Below the pieces are notes generated by a model. It did no database searches. It saw only the letters and a list, made by a program, of their open reading frames with translations, and was not told where the DNA came from. Shown here piece by piece: positions 23,851 through 39,149 of a stretch of 64,000 nt of DNA (position 1 is the stretch's first letter; each line of letters opens with the position of its first letter). The DNA is from Flaccisagitta enflata (taxonomy: Eukaryota > Chaetognatha > Sagittoidea > Aphragmophora). A program made the translations under genes and the position numbers. The DNA lies in NCBI GenBank assembly GCA_965153355.1, contig OZ231127.1:56668001-56732000 (forward strand). The letters are read 5' to 3'.

Positions 23851-24218
23851 AGAGAGATAGAGAGATAGACACATAGAGAGGGCTGAAAAAATTAGTGAGA
23901 AAAAGATAGATAAATCCATACCATAGAGAATGGACAATTGACGATAAATTGATAAATAAATCAAAGGCTATGGACACCAAACGGCGGTCAGATTGAAATA
24001 ACCTAGCAGTATTGTAGAACCTAATCTGTTACGCCCAGTCGTAAGGGGAAACTCCCTTTCTTCTTTCTTTTGACAGGAAAGGACAGGTAACAGCCGAAGG
24101 TAGATTGGAAACAAAAAGGGCACACTATTCACTACCACATGTTTAGGAGCACACTCAATCTCTTTCCCAGGCCCATACACACAATCACACATAAACAGTC
24201 ACACACATATACACACAG
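23851..24218. other. Spacer, nothing recognised
   Basis: No gene or known repeat. Confidence 0.35.
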
Positions 24219-24823
<605 letters not shown>

Positions 24824-25398
24824 CACTGTGCTTTTAAAACATTTTTGAGTGAAAAACATAACAGTAGGTTTTACCGCAGTTTCATGTAGTATTGAGGTGC
24901 AGTAACATTTAAGTAGCAAGAAAAAATTGTTCCCTTTGCGTTTTTTTCCATGCCGAGTCTTCTGAGATGTGTTGACTCAATTTTTGATTTCATATTGTTA
25001 ATCTATGTTCAATTCCCTTTAATTTGATATGTTGCAATCTATACTTTCGTAAAGAATTGAAATTTTTGTTTTTTGAGTCACAGTTACAAAAAACTAATGG
25101 TGGTTCAAAAAAATGAAAACTGAATATCTCTAGAACCATATAGTGTGACCTATCAAATGAAACGAAATTTTGCATAGAATAACCATATGGAATCAAAAAA
25201 TGAATCAATACAACTCATAAGAATCTGCAATAAAAATGGGTCAAAATTTTTTTTATTCTGAGGATTACTGAAAAAAGCGCTCGGGGAATAAATTTATTTT
25301 TAGTAGTTTCACGTTATAACACTCCAATACTACACAAAAATCTAGAGAAACCCACAGTTATGGTATTTTTCACTCAAGGTTTTTTTTTATGCACAGTG
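24824..25398. mobile_element. Foldback family F, copy 1 (575 bp)
   Basis: Ends CACTGTGC (24824) and GCACAGTG (25398). Arms match imperfectly, for example TTTTTGAGTGAAAAACATAA against ATGGTATTTTTCACTCAAGG. The centre has GTTACAAAAAACTAATGGTGG, and one arm has CATATAGTGTGACCTATCAA (about 25138), both shared with 56797-57396 and 58403-59017. No ORF. Confidence 0.7.
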
Positions 25399-26231
<833 letters not shown>

Positions 26232-26368
26232 GATATTCAAACAGATTATCCAACACAAAAAAAAAAAAAAAACTCATGTTTGATCTCCCAGGTCGATTCA
26301 TAGGCCCAGAAAAAATTGGACGGGGGATGAAAATCTGTTTCTTACCATCTGTGGTGTGGAGTCAGGAA

Positions 26369-26750
26369 AACAAGGCCGGATATACGGCAGGAGAGTCGCG
26401 GACGGTCGGGCAGGGGTGGTAATGCAAAAACCGCTCGCAATTCAACAAGTGACGCGGGGTCACAATATCGTTGCGGACGGGTGGGCAGGGGCATCCAACC
26501 CCTATCCACACCCCAACCCACCTGCAACACTCAAACATACTCAAAAAGTGTCGAAAACGCTCGTTTTCCCACTTCTCAACTCAATCACCATGAACAACGG
26601 ACGGACGGACGGACGGACGGACGGACGGACGGACCAACGGACAAAACCTCTTTTAGAGTTGCGTGTCCGCAACTAAAAAGGTTACAAGACCGACGGACGG
26701 ACGGACCGAGCGACATAGCAAGGTGCAGAGTCGCGTGTCTGCGACTAAAA
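26369..26750 (+). mobile_element. Stacked family A copies
   Basis: ACAAGGCCGGATATACGGCA at about 26369 opens one copy. A second internal start (GTGACGCGGGGTCACAATAT, 26451) precedes the pure GGAC array at 26596-26634 and the end hairpin GTTGCGTGTCCGCAAC plus TAAAA (26658-26679). A further hairpin end, GTCGCGTGTCTGCGACTAAAA-type, follows at 26730-26750. At least two 3' ends share one unit. Confidence 0.65.
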
Positions 26751-27126
26751 ATGTACCAGCTGTAAGGAAAGGGTGATGAGGCTGTCATTGCTGTCATTGC
26801 TGTCATTGCTGTCATTGCACGGAACTCGGTGAAAAAAAAATCGACAAGACTTTGGATAAGGCTGCACTGTATATGATGTTATGAAATTCATGGTGCCCCT
26901 TCAAATAATGAAACAGGGGAAAACCTTGAAAATGAACACTGCTCTTATCGTCAGCCGTTTGGTAAGGGGACTTAGAAGATTATTCACCCGTGAAAATTAA
27001 GTAGACTTTGAAGTAAACGTAGATGCGTAGGCCGACCGATGGACCGACATATCAGAATGATGGCGGATGCACAGTTGCGTACACAAGAATTGCATTTTTG
27101 GAATGGTTTCATAACAATTTGTAACA
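26751..27126. other. Spacer with a 9-bp tandem repeat
   Basis: CTGTCATTG is repeated four times at 26782-26818. Nothing else is recognised. Confidence 0.5.
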
Positions 27127-27127
27127 G

Positions 27128-27205
<78 letters not shown>

Positions 27206-27260
27206 CGATGAGGAGGATGAGGATGATGAGGATGATAATGATGACGACGACGATGATGAC

Positions 27261-27307
<47 letters not shown>

Positions 27308-27329
27308 CGATGATGATGATGACGATGAC

Positions 27330-27412
<83 letters not shown>

Positions 27413-27441
27413 CGATGATGATGATGACGATGATGATGATT
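27127..27441. repeat. (GAT)n trinucleotide array, about 315 bp
   Basis: ATG/GAT repeats with interspersed GAC, GAG and AAT variants. Poly-Asp, poly-Met, poly-Ser and poly-His frames here are artefacts. It is the longest trinucleotide tract in the window. Confidence 0.95.
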
Positions 27442-28730
27442 GAACATTCAAATTTCTGGTTTTAACAAACATGTTTGAAAGAACCTATCATTGATGAAAT
27501 TCAGTCTTAAAGAAATACTAAATATAAAATTTTGTAATATTAATAGAAATCAGGGAAAGCCTTGTCTCAAGCTTACAAAATACATACCGTCCTTTTTCCT
27601 CAGATGAGCGAAGATAGATATGACGAGTTTCGCCAGTCCAGACGCCATTTTTCTTTCCTTTTCTCCCTTTCTCTCTTTCTCCTTCACCGTTGATTTATTA
27701 GATCAGATCCTTTTATCGTCTCCTTAATTTTTTTTCTCATGTATTTTTTCAGTGACTTTTTTTTCGTTCTTTTATTTTCACATGATCATGCCCACAAATG
27801 TGTGACGTGAGAATGGAAACGCGACAAGCGGGCTGTCTAATCAGTAAGTATGGTCACGTAAGCGCTTGATATTATCATTCTCTTTTTTCATTCTTTCTCC
27901 TTTCATTTCCCTTTTGCTTATTAGTCGAGCAAAGAATCCTCTCGTGTATATAAGTGGATCCCTCAGCGCTCTTCCCATGTGTTTTTATATTAAACACTGT
28001 TTAATCTTTATTGACGTGACGGCAAAGAATGGAGGACATGTTGACATGTAGAGCCTCGGAATTAGTAAGCATTAAGTTGCGAGCCGTGACATGCAGTCAC
28101 CCAGACAAGGTGGCGGTATGGTGAATATGTTCCGTGATAAAAATAATAACGTGAATTTCATTGTAGCAGTCACGAAAGAAAAGAAACGGAAGTTTATCCC
28201 CTTAAGGGTATCAACTATTGTGTGCAGTTACTCTTAATTACTTGAGAATATGAATCGGAATATAATGTGTTTAAAATACCGACGTGAGGAGAAAAGAAGA
28301 ATCTTCACGATTTATGCATGATGGGAATTTGATATTGGAGAATTCATTCTTAGTGCGAAGAATTAGAAGTAAGATGGCGTGTCATTGCTTTTTTCTTTTG
28401 TGAATTTATGCATAATTGCCAGCAAGCTTCAGTGAATCTACAGACTGAAAACGATTTAGAGGCATATAATGATTTTTTTTTCTCTTTTCTTTCTCTTTCT
28501 TTTTCTTTTCTTTTCTTTCTTTCTTTTTTTCTCCCTGACAAAGTGATGAAAAAGTAGGTTTTTGATCGATGTGTGAATTCTCCGGCCCGGTGGGGGAAAA
28601 TAGTTGGAATTGATCGATGTGCTGAAATTCTTTTTGACTTTGGTGGTTCCCGACGACTATTTTCCCTCCAACTTCTCTCCTCGCAGGTGACGCGCGACAA
28701 ATTTGTGCGCCGCGATTTATGAGATATCAC

Positions 28731-28736
<6 letters not shown>
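27442..28736. other. Mixed sequence without recognised repeats
   Basis: About 1.3 kb in which I see no family A-F repeat. Pyrimidine-rich tracts at 27650-27780 and 28475-28535. No reading frame with a protein family signature, though a single short exon could be missed by eye. Confidence 0.35.
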
Positions 28737-28786
<50 letters not shown>

Positions 28787-28807
28787 GAGACAGAGAGAGA
28801 GAGAGAG
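28737..28807. repeat. (GA)n microsatellite
   Basis: About 70 bp with two GACA interruptions. Confidence 0.95.
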
Positions 28808-29326
28808 GTTTTTCTACAGCTCCTGGTGGGTGACTTTTTTTTCTTCCAGTTGCTGGATGATCATTTATCAGTTTGGTGACAAAAGCGGGGCTCCCGTGCA
28901 AAAATTCCCAAAGCTGTGAAAAGTAAAGGAAATGAATGAGGAAATGTTCCTGGTAATTGCGTGAGAATTTGTGCAAATATGGGTTGGGAAGCGAGTGAGG
29001 TTTTTGTTTGACTATTTCTTAAGACAGAATGCAACAAATATTGCTCCACGGATCCACAATGAACCTCCTGTTATGTGTTATGATGGAGCGGACAAAAATT
29101 ATGCATTAAACAGTATCGGAGCTGCTAAATTGCTACTATCGGAGTAACAACAATGATTTTGTTAGGGCATCAAATTCGACGCCTTTTTGGCAGGCAGGCG
29201 CTAGAAGCGGGTGCGCTTAACCCGTGCTCCACCGTATCTTGAAATAACAGGATTTCTGGATGTTCAGCAAATGCTTTCTTTTATTGGGATCCGTTGAAGC
29301 AGGTGTCAGCTCTTTACTTGATGCAT

Positions 29327-29328
<2 letters not shown>
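28808..29328. other. Spacer, nothing recognised
   Basis: No supported feature. Confidence 0.3.

Positions 29329-29379
<51 letters not shown>
29329..29379. repeat. (CT)n microsatellite
   Basis: Perfect run of about 50 bp. Confidence 0.95.
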
Positions 29380-29380
<1 letters not shown>

Positions 29381-30327
29381 TTCCATCAAGTGTATTTGAT
29401 AAATAATGTTCCATGGCCCCGTGGCTGTGCACTGAGCTCCGTTCTGATTTAACAATTGCTTCCGCCAATCGTTTCAATTAACATACCTTGCTTTTGCTTT
29501 TGGTGAGTGCGATGGAAAACCGCGTTGAAGACAGTAGAAAAATAAGTCGCCATTTCTATCAATATTACAATGATTGTCCAAATTTTCTTAGTCTTTGCTC
29601 AGTTCTTTGCAGTGGCATTAATCATTTGGTTTTTCAATCAGTCCACTAAGGTTTCATGGCAATTCTCTTCCAACAATTGTTCTTGCTGTGAAATGATGGA
29701 GCATAAGTAGGTAATAAGGAATTTAACCGGATGACGCTAGAGACGATATGTCCCATAACAAGCCAAAATCGAAAACCAATGAGCCCCATAAATTTCCAAA
29801 ATCTCAAAATATTTCCAAAAAAATGTTCCTATCAGCGCTATTTCTCGTCGGAAATGATGATGAAATCCGTTGAAGTAGATATTATCGCTAATGAAAAGAC
29901 TTGTTATAAAAACAAGTCATCCAAGGATCGCACACGGTCAGCGGTACCCGATACCCTGCTTGAAGCCATCAGCTGAAGAAGTGGACCTAGAGCTTGGCAG
30001 CAGCTCTAAAGAAATGATGGGGGCAAATTTCCAGACATCCTGGGAGGGAATATTTGAGAGCTCTGAGAGTTAATTTAGGCTGATTTGACTGATTGGAGAG
30101 CAGATATGCGACATTAGGGGCTGACTGAATCATCTGATGGCTCACTTAAGGTCAGAAATAAGGGTAGCCAACTAGCCATGAGCTCTGCGAGGGAAGGGGT
30201 GGACAAACTCCCAAAAACGGACATACTTAGATGGGAAGTAATTCAACCCTTCTACAGGATATCGGCCGCTGCCAAAAATTAACGGGGAAGGAAGTTAGCC
30301 GACACATGGACACATGCGCCCCGTAAT

Positions 30328-30329
<2 letters not shown>
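29380..30329. other. Spacer with a worn family C module at about 29920-29965
   Basis: AAGTCATCCAAGGATCGCAC and CGGTCAGCGGTACCCGATAC at 29917-29953 resemble the family C terminal module (60530, 8900). The rest is unassigned, with ragged GAGAGCT/GACTGA motifs to 30130. Confidence 0.4.

Positions 30330-30376
<47 letters not shown>
30330..30376. repeat. (GA)n microsatellite
   Basis: Perfect run of about 46 bp. Confidence 0.95.
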
Positions 30377-30381
<5 letters not shown>

Positions 30382-31362
30382 ACTGTCTGTAATGTAAAAC
30401 AGTTGCGCAATTTCCCATTGCCGAAAAAAAGGTATCCTTTCTTTAGCGGAGGCAAACGCATCATCTATAATAAAGAGATGGAGAGACGTGAGGGTCGGAC
30501 ACTTTCCAGAACGGAGGTAAACAATTGAAAATGACTTGAATATAAATGGTTCGGCGAGGAACAAAATGGAATGAAAAAAGGTCGAAATCCGAATGGAAAT
30601 GAAAATAAGAGAACAAGGTCAAAACCTCAATGCTGCTTGTTCCACATCTAGTCAGGTTCCTAAACGAGCATAAATGGGGAAATCGAATTGTTATCTAGTA
30701 GAAGGAAATGCTCTCTTGAAATGTTGTATCTGATGATAAGATGTTACTGGCAATACTGGTGAATGACCTCATAAGTCAGGTAAACTGATAAGAATCAATT
30801 ATGTTTGCGATTGCCAATTGCTGTAACGTCACTCCGCTAAGAGTAATGTTTAATCATTCTTAGATCCTGATAAAAAAGAAATAAACTAACACGGTCATTC
30901 CAGCCAATAGGTACCAACGAACGAGCAAATCGTGTAGAGCTACTTTGGCGCACTTGAAATAAGCAAAAAGAAAGAAACAGGAAAAGGAAAGAAGGAGAAG
31001 GAATCGTGAAAGGAAAGAAGAAAGTCTTCGCCCTCGCGCCTTAAAAAGTCTGAGAAGAGAGGAAGGCAGTATCATGGAGATAAGCCGCTCTAAAAAAAAA
31101 ACAAGTTACAAACATACGCTTACAAATTCACATCTCGTGACTTTGAAGAAGCGTCCAGAGAGAGCACAAAGCGCGAAGCACGAATAAATCGAATGATAGC
31201 AGTAATCGCTAATGAGTAAAGATAAGTTCGTTGATAGAAGCTGTCATAAAAAGAACCGATGTAAGAATTCATTATTTTTTCATTGTTGTAATGTTCTGCT
31301 GCTAATGGTCGTCTGCGTTTTAATCTGAAATCTTTGTATGCACTTAAACCATTGAATTAATA
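30377..31362. other. Mostly unassigned; family B 3'-end relic at 30930-30957
   Basis: GTAGAGCTACTTTGGCGCAC followed by TTGAAA at about 30937-30960 resembles a family B hairpin end. Nothing else is recognised. Confidence 0.4.
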
Positions 31363-31404
31363 CCAATTAAGGCGGATATCGCCGACCAGAGAAAAGTCGT
31401 AAAA
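31363..31404. repeat. Dispersed hairpin motif (GGCGGATATCGCC)
   Basis: ACCAATTAAGGCGGATATCG continues with CCGACCAGAGAAAAGTCGTA. Its reverse complement is closely matched at 41400-41443 and 62660-62702. It has a 13-bp palindrome and a conserved AAAAGTCGTAA edge, so it is probably the end of another short element. Confidence 0.55.
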
Positions 31405-32090
31405 CTTGGATTTTTTGTCTTTTTTAATTTTTTTTCTCTTATTTTTTATTTCTTATTTTTTTTTTGTCTTTTCAAACTAGCAAACATTCTCTCAATTACA
31501 AGCTCGTACACTGCCAGTTACGCAGGCAAGCTCAGTCAGAAATTGTAACTTATATATATGATCCATGTGGGCTGTCTGGATAATATAGACCATGTGGGCT
31601 ATGTTAACTATATGGGCCATGTGGCTTCCAGCTTTTTCAAACCCATTAATGCAATTTATTTGCTGCTAGCATATGCAGTTATCACTCATTTTTGCAAAAA
31701 TGCTCATAAGGCAAAAAAAAAAAAAAAAAAAATAAGATTAAAGAGATTATAACTAAAAATAATGATCATAGAGATCTTCAGTACACACTATTTGAAAGAA
31801 CAAAGCCAGATACATGGCTCCAAAAATTGTGTGGGTGAGCAGGGGCAGTATTAAAAAAGGTTAATTAAACATTTGCGTAGGAGCAGTGATGCAAAAATTG
31901 CTAAAAATGCCAACCAAAAAACTTACTCACAAATAGACTGACCAACATAGCCGGTTATAGAGTAACATGCACGTAACAAAAAAAAAACTCTTTCTTAGTT
32001 ATAAATATTTTAAATAATATATTATCTAAGTCAAATAATAAAACTTCCCAATGTATTATCCAAGTCATATAATGAAACTTCCTGCTCTTT
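31405..32090. other. AT-rich stretch with a degenerate family A piece at 31820-31985
   Basis: GTGTGGGTGAGCAGGGGCAG (31828) and GGTTATAGAGTAACATGCAC (31951) suggest a decayed family A copy. A direct repeat of about 30 bp (ATTATCYAAGTCAWATAATR AAACTTCC) lies at 32021-32081. Confidence 0.4.
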
Positions 32091-32093
32091 GTT

Positions 32094-32126
32094 TCAAAAA
32101 ATCGAATTACATAATTCGACTTTTTT
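32094..32126. repeat. Short palindrome related to 40519-40550
   Basis: AAAAAATCGAATTACATAAT then TCGACTTTTTTT. It shares the TCGAATTAC core with the palindrome at 40519. Confidence 0.7.
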
Positions 32127-32790
32127 TCAATCTTTGGAACAAGAATGGTTACACGGCTACGAGCTAGTCACTGAATCACGAACTTTGAGCTGGAAATAAG
32201 GCCAGTAAGGCTCAATTCGTGCTTCAGTGGGTTGACTCTTGACCTCTTTTCAAATTGCAATGAAACAAAAAGTCAATCCATTTTTTTTTTTTGATTGGTC
32301 ACTTCAATTCATTTCAGTGCGATTAGATTTTTTTTTTTAATTAAATAATGATAGGTTTTTCTTTCTCTCATAAATTGTTATCTTTGGAAATATTTTTAAA
32401 GTTTTTTTCATGACATAAACTTTTTTTTATCACATAATTTATGTCATTATGAAAGAAAATAAGTTTTCCCCACATTGATTTTTATTGTGATAAAAATTTA
32501 GAAGATGTAAAAAAAGTTTTGTTTTTGATATCAACATTCTCTTTATTTACTAAGTCTACTTATGTGAAGGTAAACAGTAAGAGGTAAAAAGAAATGAGAT
32601 GATTTCTTCAGATGAATGTAAATGAAGTTTACTTTGATAATCTTTGCTACTATGACAAAATCAGTTATTTCCAATTCCACTGAAGCTCGAATTGTAAAAA
32701 GCACTAGTTATTCTTCATTCCACTGAAGCACGACGTCGTGCTTCAGTGGAAATGATTTTAACTCAAGCAAAATTTTCGTGATTGAATGGT
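32127..32790. other. AT-rich stretch with a 34-bp perfect palindrome at 32718-32751
   Basis: The palindrome centres on CACGACGTCGTG within TTCCACTGAAG/CTTCAGTGGAA. Partial copies of CACTGAAGC occur at about 32680 and, inverted, at 32219. No gene is recognised. Confidence 0.7.
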
Positions 32791-32990
32791 TGCCTACACG
32801 GCTACCCAAGTCGCAAGTGGGTGGGCAGGGGCAGTGAAAAAAAAGGCAAACAAAGCATTTGGATAGGAGCAGAAATGCAAAAACAGCAAATAAACGATGC
32901 AAAAGCAAAGTGTCACGGACAGACCAACTGACCGACCAACCATCCATCTGACGACTTACCGGGTTGTAGAGTCGCGTGCAGGCGTTTAAA
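32791..32990 (+). mobile_element. Family A hairpin-ended repeat
   Basis: Starts near TACACGGCTACCCAAGTCGC, contains GTGGGTGGGCAGGGGCAGTG and the GACCAACTGACCGACCAACC tract, and ends at GTCGCGTGCAGGCG followed by TTTAAA. The ACAAGGCC start is missing. Confidence 0.6.
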
Positions 32991-33056
32991 CCATGAATTG
33001 AGGATTGTGATTTAAAATTCTTTTTCGTTCTTTCATAAACAAATTGAGAAGATGTC

Positions 33057-33503
33057 AGGGGTGTATAAAGGTGAGCAGCTTTTGATTTCCTTCCCCGCCC
33101 AGTCAAAAAATCATTAGATTTCTACCCCATGGAGTATAAATATAGTGTGAATATGGTCAGAATAGTGTAAAATAGTGTTGTAGACTTGTAATAATCAAGT
33201 ACTATGTTTTGGAACTGCCAAAGGTGTAAATCTTCTCAAATTTAGTTTTTAGTCGCGTGCACGCGACTCTACAATTCGCTTTGTCCGTCCGTCCGTCGGT
33301 TGGTTGGTCAGTCTGTTGGTCCGTCACACTTTTACTTTTTTTAAAGAGTATACTGAGTCATTCTAAGTTATTCTAAGTCAATCTATAGGTCTCGCACGCG
33401 ACTTATAGGTGTTGGCCTTGTTACTTCGTTTCCACCCTTAGATTTGCTCTTCCCCACCTCCAAACCCTTTGATTTTATTCCCCCCCCCCCCCGTGGGGGA
33501 GTG
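33057..33503. mobile_element. Element H relic interrupted by family A
   Basis: The left piece GGGGTGTATAAAGGTGAGCA with CTTTTGATTTCCTTCCCCG and the right piece CCAAACCCTTTGATTTTATT plus a C13 run resemble the two ends of the element at 61805-62106. A family A copy (33245-33422) separates them, which suggests nesting. Divergence is high. Confidence 0.45.
33245..33422 (-). mobile_element. Family A hairpin-ended repeat
   Basis: Perfect AGTCGCGTGCACGCGACT palindrome at the left, CCGTCCGTCCGTCGG array, and the GTTGGCCTTGTTA end shared with the copy at 1436-1690. Confidence 0.7.
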
Positions 33504-34138
33504 AACGGGAAATACTAAGCGATGTTTGTAAGAGCTCATTTCAGAATTCGCGTAGGTTGTTTTCATTTTAGGTGAATAAGTGGCTCTGTTCGTCGGTCTA
33601 TCACTCTCGAGTAAAAAGCTGCAGAAAATCTTTTGAAAACTAATTTCGTTTAAATTCTTGATCATCGTTATTGTGTTCGTTATCATAATTGTCTGATATT
33701 GGTCTGATGGAGCTAGGGATAGGTCTCATAGAGCTAAGAATAGTTCCGTGTATACGGCCTTGTTTTTTCATGAAATTTAGTAACAATAATGAGATTTGTA
33801 AACAACAGTGCTTAAAATTGCTTTTGAAGAAAAAAGAAAAGAAACATCATAATGGTGAAAAGGAAAGTCCTTCAAAGGGGTGTACACAGTATTCACGCGT
33901 GAGTTTATTGAGGTATGAATTGCGCACACAATAGTCTCTGACTCGGTTTAAGTTCTTGTGTTCAAAGTCATAGACGAGAAGAACACCGAACAGAAGGCGA
34001 GGGAAGTTGGCGAGAAAAGAAAAGAAGACAGGATGGAGATGAAGAAAAAAAAAACAAAAACAAAAGAGGAAAGAAAAGAGAAAAGGATAAGAAAAAAAAG
34101 AGCAGATGTGGAAAAAAGATGGAAAACCTAAGAAATTG

Positions 34139-34145
<7 letters not shown>
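33504..34145. other. Spacer with a diverged family A end
   Basis: TTCCGTGTATACGGCCTTGT at about 33742-33763 is a family A terminus. Sequence from about 33570 may be the rest of that copy. 34000-34120 is purine-rich. No gene recognised. Confidence 0.4.

Positions 34146-34224
<79 letters not shown>
34146..34224. repeat. (GA)n microsatellite
   Basis: Pure run of about 78 bp. Confidence 0.95.
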
Positions 34225-34227
<3 letters not shown>

Positions 34228-35039
34228 AATGGAAATGGAATATAAATCTGCTGAGTGGACACCGGATGGATACAAAAGAAACGCGACAATTGCTTGGACC
34301 AACGGCGTATGGCTGTAAAATCATACGGGGCAAACATCTTTAAACTGTGCTCCAACAAAATTTGTATCAAAGCAAACAGTTAGTTGTCAGAGCACATTAG
34401 CCTAGATAATACAACTGTTATAAGTAACACGGGGTAATTATATCATCACAGACAGGGCGGGGGGCAAGTGCAAAAATGTACCTTTAATCGCTTTCAACTT
34501 GAGCATGATAGAAAAATCAATGGCCCATCAGATGGACTAATAGACCAATGGACCAAAGGATGTACACAGTCTCTTATACAGTCTCTTAAAGAGACTCTAG
34601 TCCTCTTCGAAAAATGAAATTCAACTTGATTTTCAGTCATGGAATCACGACTATATAGCCAGTTCATCCATCCCCGCAGAGATTTCTGCTCATGCCCAAT
34701 AGCCAATGACAAGGGATGCTATCTATCCGGCCATGTTATCCTTGCATTAAAATCATCTTTCAAAATAAATCTTCGCCATTTCTTTTCTATCTTTTTTTGC
34801 TTGCCTCTGTTTCCCCTGATTTTCAGAATTTCACAAACTCTCTGTTGAGTGCATTTGTTATCTTTTTCTCTTTTAAGTTGCGAACACGCGACTGGACACC
34901 TTGCTGTTTTGTTCCATAACATTGCTGAAAAAAAGGTGCTTTTGTCTTTTTATGGGGTGTTAAGTATGTTTAAGTTTTGTACATGCGAGTGTCAGCGAGT
35001 GCCAGCCCAACAATCTACCTGTTGCCCTTTTTAGGGCTT
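34225..35039. other. Unassigned stretch
   Basis: Short frames at 34639-34919 show no recognisable protein. GTTGCGAACACGCGACTGG at 34876 is an isolated family A hairpin-like motif. Confidence 0.35.
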
Positions 35040-35160
35040 GTTTTTAGGTGCGACAAAGCACCTCTATAACTGGCTCTGTCCGTCTGTTGGTTGGTTGGTC
35101 TGTAACGCATTCGTTCAACGATCCACACGTCGCACCTTATTGGCCTACTTGGCCTTGTTT
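35040..35160 (-). mobile_element. Family B hairpin-ended repeat, well preserved
   Basis: 121 bp. TTTTTAGGTGCGACAAAGCA end, GTTGGTTGGTCTG array, CGATCCACACGTCGCACC and the TTGGCCTTGTTT end. Confidence 0.8.
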
Positions 35161-35826
<666 letters not shown>

Positions 35827-36185
35827 AAACTGACTTAGCTCATCAAAAAATTAACATGTTTGAATAGAGAAACTTAAGTGCGAGCAAGTGTTCTTTTACA
35901 TTGAGCAAGGTCGAGTAATGGCCAACATGTGGATGAGTTACTGACTCACATTATGGACAAGCATTATGGGACTTATCTCCTAAAAAATAACGCAAACATA
36001 AAAAAAATGTCATGAAGTCTGGAAACTTCATCGAATTTCCGATTTAATCGTGCAAACCGGATTGTTCTTAGTTTTTTCGTTCAGAAAGGACAAGCAAAAC
36101 TAAGTTGCTTGTTCAAGAAGAAAAGGGCGGAAGAATATTTTTTTAGAATTTTGGAAATTGTGGAAGATACCATTTGAGGGAGAGT

Positions 36186-37078
36186 ACACTTTTTTTTTAT
36201 AAGAGACAACTTTTTTGAAATCAGCCTGGGTGTTCTTAATTTTTCAGCCGTTTTCAGCCTGAAATTCTCTTAAAGTGTTCTTAATTTCTTCGATGTTTAC
36301 AAATATATAAATACCTTATTTATAATAATTGTATCTTAAACTTGATAATCATCATGTCTTTTTTTAAATAATACCTGATTTCATAAGCAAATTAGAAAAA
36401 TAAGTTATTTTTAATGATAAAAAACCTATATTTCTGAAAAATTTGAATACAATTCATGTTTTAATTAGGAAACTAGAAAAAAAATTCTTTTGAAAATGGC
36501 CAATATCAAATCTCAGCCTGAGCTGTTTTTTATTTTGTTCTTAAAATTTTGGCAAATCTCAGGCTCATGTCTCTTATAAACTGGTCTCTTATAAAAAAAA
36601 AAAGTGCTTTTTTTTTTTATAAGAGACAACATTTTTCAACTCAGCCTGGATGTTCTTAAATTTTTTGCTGTTTTGAGGCTGAAATTCTCTTAAATTGTTC
36701 TTATTTTTTCGACGCGTAAAATATGGAAAACAATGTATAAATACACTATTTATATGGAAAACAATGTATAAATACACTATTTGCAGTGTTCTGTGTACCT
36801 TCAATCGAAAACTTGTTCATAACTATAAAACTTGAAATATCTTGTTCAATGTGACAAACAAAACCAAAGAAGAAAGTCTTTTTCTGAAAAATTGACAAAT
36901 ATTTGAAAAAAGTTAAAAGATAGTCATATGTTTTATCAAGAGACTCAAAAAAAATTTTCTAAAAAATTTCCAAAAGTGAATCTCAGCCTGGGCATTCTCT
37001 TATTTTGTTCTTAAAATTTTGGCAAATCTCAGCCTCATGTCTCTTATAAACTGGTCTCTTATGAAATAAAAAAAGTGT
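36186..37078. mobile_element. Two adjoining copies of a TIR element (about 420 and 470 bp)
   Basis: Copy 1 (36186-36606) starts ACACTTTTTTTTTATAAGAG and ends GGTCTCTTATAAAA...AAAGTG. Copy 2 (36607-37078) starts with the same TTTTATAAGAGACAAC and ends GGTCTCTTATGAAATAAAAA plus AAGTGT. Both hold CAGCCTGGGTGTTCTTAA-like and AAATCTCAGCCTCATGTCTC-like inverted motifs, so each copy is itself partly foldback. No ORF. Confidence 0.75.
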
Positions 37079-37186
37079 AAATTCCAATAAAGGAGCCTAT
37101 CGCCGTCCGGAAAAAAAATCATGATTATGTGTCTACTTCGATCTCTCCCAACACACCCATCATAGTGAATTGATTAAAAAGAAGTG

Positions 37187-37407
37187 GCGCGGGGTCACAA
37201 TATCGTTGCGGATGGGTGGGCAGGGACATTCAACTCCCATCCACACCCAAATCCCCATCCCACACACAAAAAGTATCCAAAACGCTCGTTTTTCCACTTT
37301 CCGACTCAATAATCATGGACAAAAGGACCGACAAACGGACTGACAGACCAATTAAATGGACTGACAGACGGACAAAGCATTATAGAGTTGCGTGTCTGCA
37401 ACTAAAA
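37187..37407 (+). mobile_element. Family A repeat, variant start
   Basis: Opens GGCGCGGGGTCACAATATCG as in the second copy at 26451 and at 39705. GGACTGACAGACGGAC tract, and the hairpin GTTGCGTGTCTGCAAC followed by TAAAAA. Confidence 0.7.
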
Positions 37408-37699
37408 ATCCTCTCTTTTTTTAAAAAAGGAATCTGATATTTGCAAAATGTAAAAAAAAAAAAGAACTGAAAAATAAATAATTAAAGAAATAACCATAGT
37501 AGAGACGAGTAAGTTCCATTAGAAATAAAAAAATAGCTCTTCTAAAAATGTATATTCTCATGAATATGACAACTTCCTGTAATTTCCTCAAATCAAAATG
37601 AAAAAACGTTATTTCTACCTTACGTTTCATAAAGCTGAATAACGAAATTTGACTTTTTTCATCAATAAAAAATAATGATTTCGACAAACCAAAAACCAA

Positions 37700-37874
37700 A
37701 AAACAACACATACATAGACATAGAGGTACGTTGGCGCACTTAAAACAAGGCCAAGTAGGCCAATAGGTGCGACGGTGTGGATCGTCGAACGAATGCGTTA
37801 CCAACAGACCAACAGACCGACCGACCGACCAACGGACAAAGCCAGTTATAGAGGTGCTTTGTCGCACCTAAAAA
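37700..37874 (+). mobile_element. Family B copy joined to an older family B 3' end
   Basis: 37721-37743 (AGAGGTACGTTGGCGCACTT then AAAA) is a relic 3' hairpin end. Directly after it, ACAAGGCCAAGTAGGCCAAT (37745) starts a complete copy ending in the hairpin GGTGCTTTGTCGCACC plus TAAAAA (37855-37874). Confidence 0.8.
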
Positions 37875-37989
37875 GAGTTGTGAGGTAGAGAAGGAGAGAT
37901 TGTGAAATGTAGTAAGTCAGACTTTGACGATGAGAGTTCGAGACTGAAAAGTTGATTGAGCTTTTCGCGCGAGAAGGCTGACGGGCGTC

Positions 37990-39149
<1,160 letters not shown>

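Noticed and set aside
27039-27472. Long poly-Asp, poly-Ser, poly-His and poly-Met frames
   Set aside because: All are translations of one (GAT)n array in different frames. None has a non-repeat domain.
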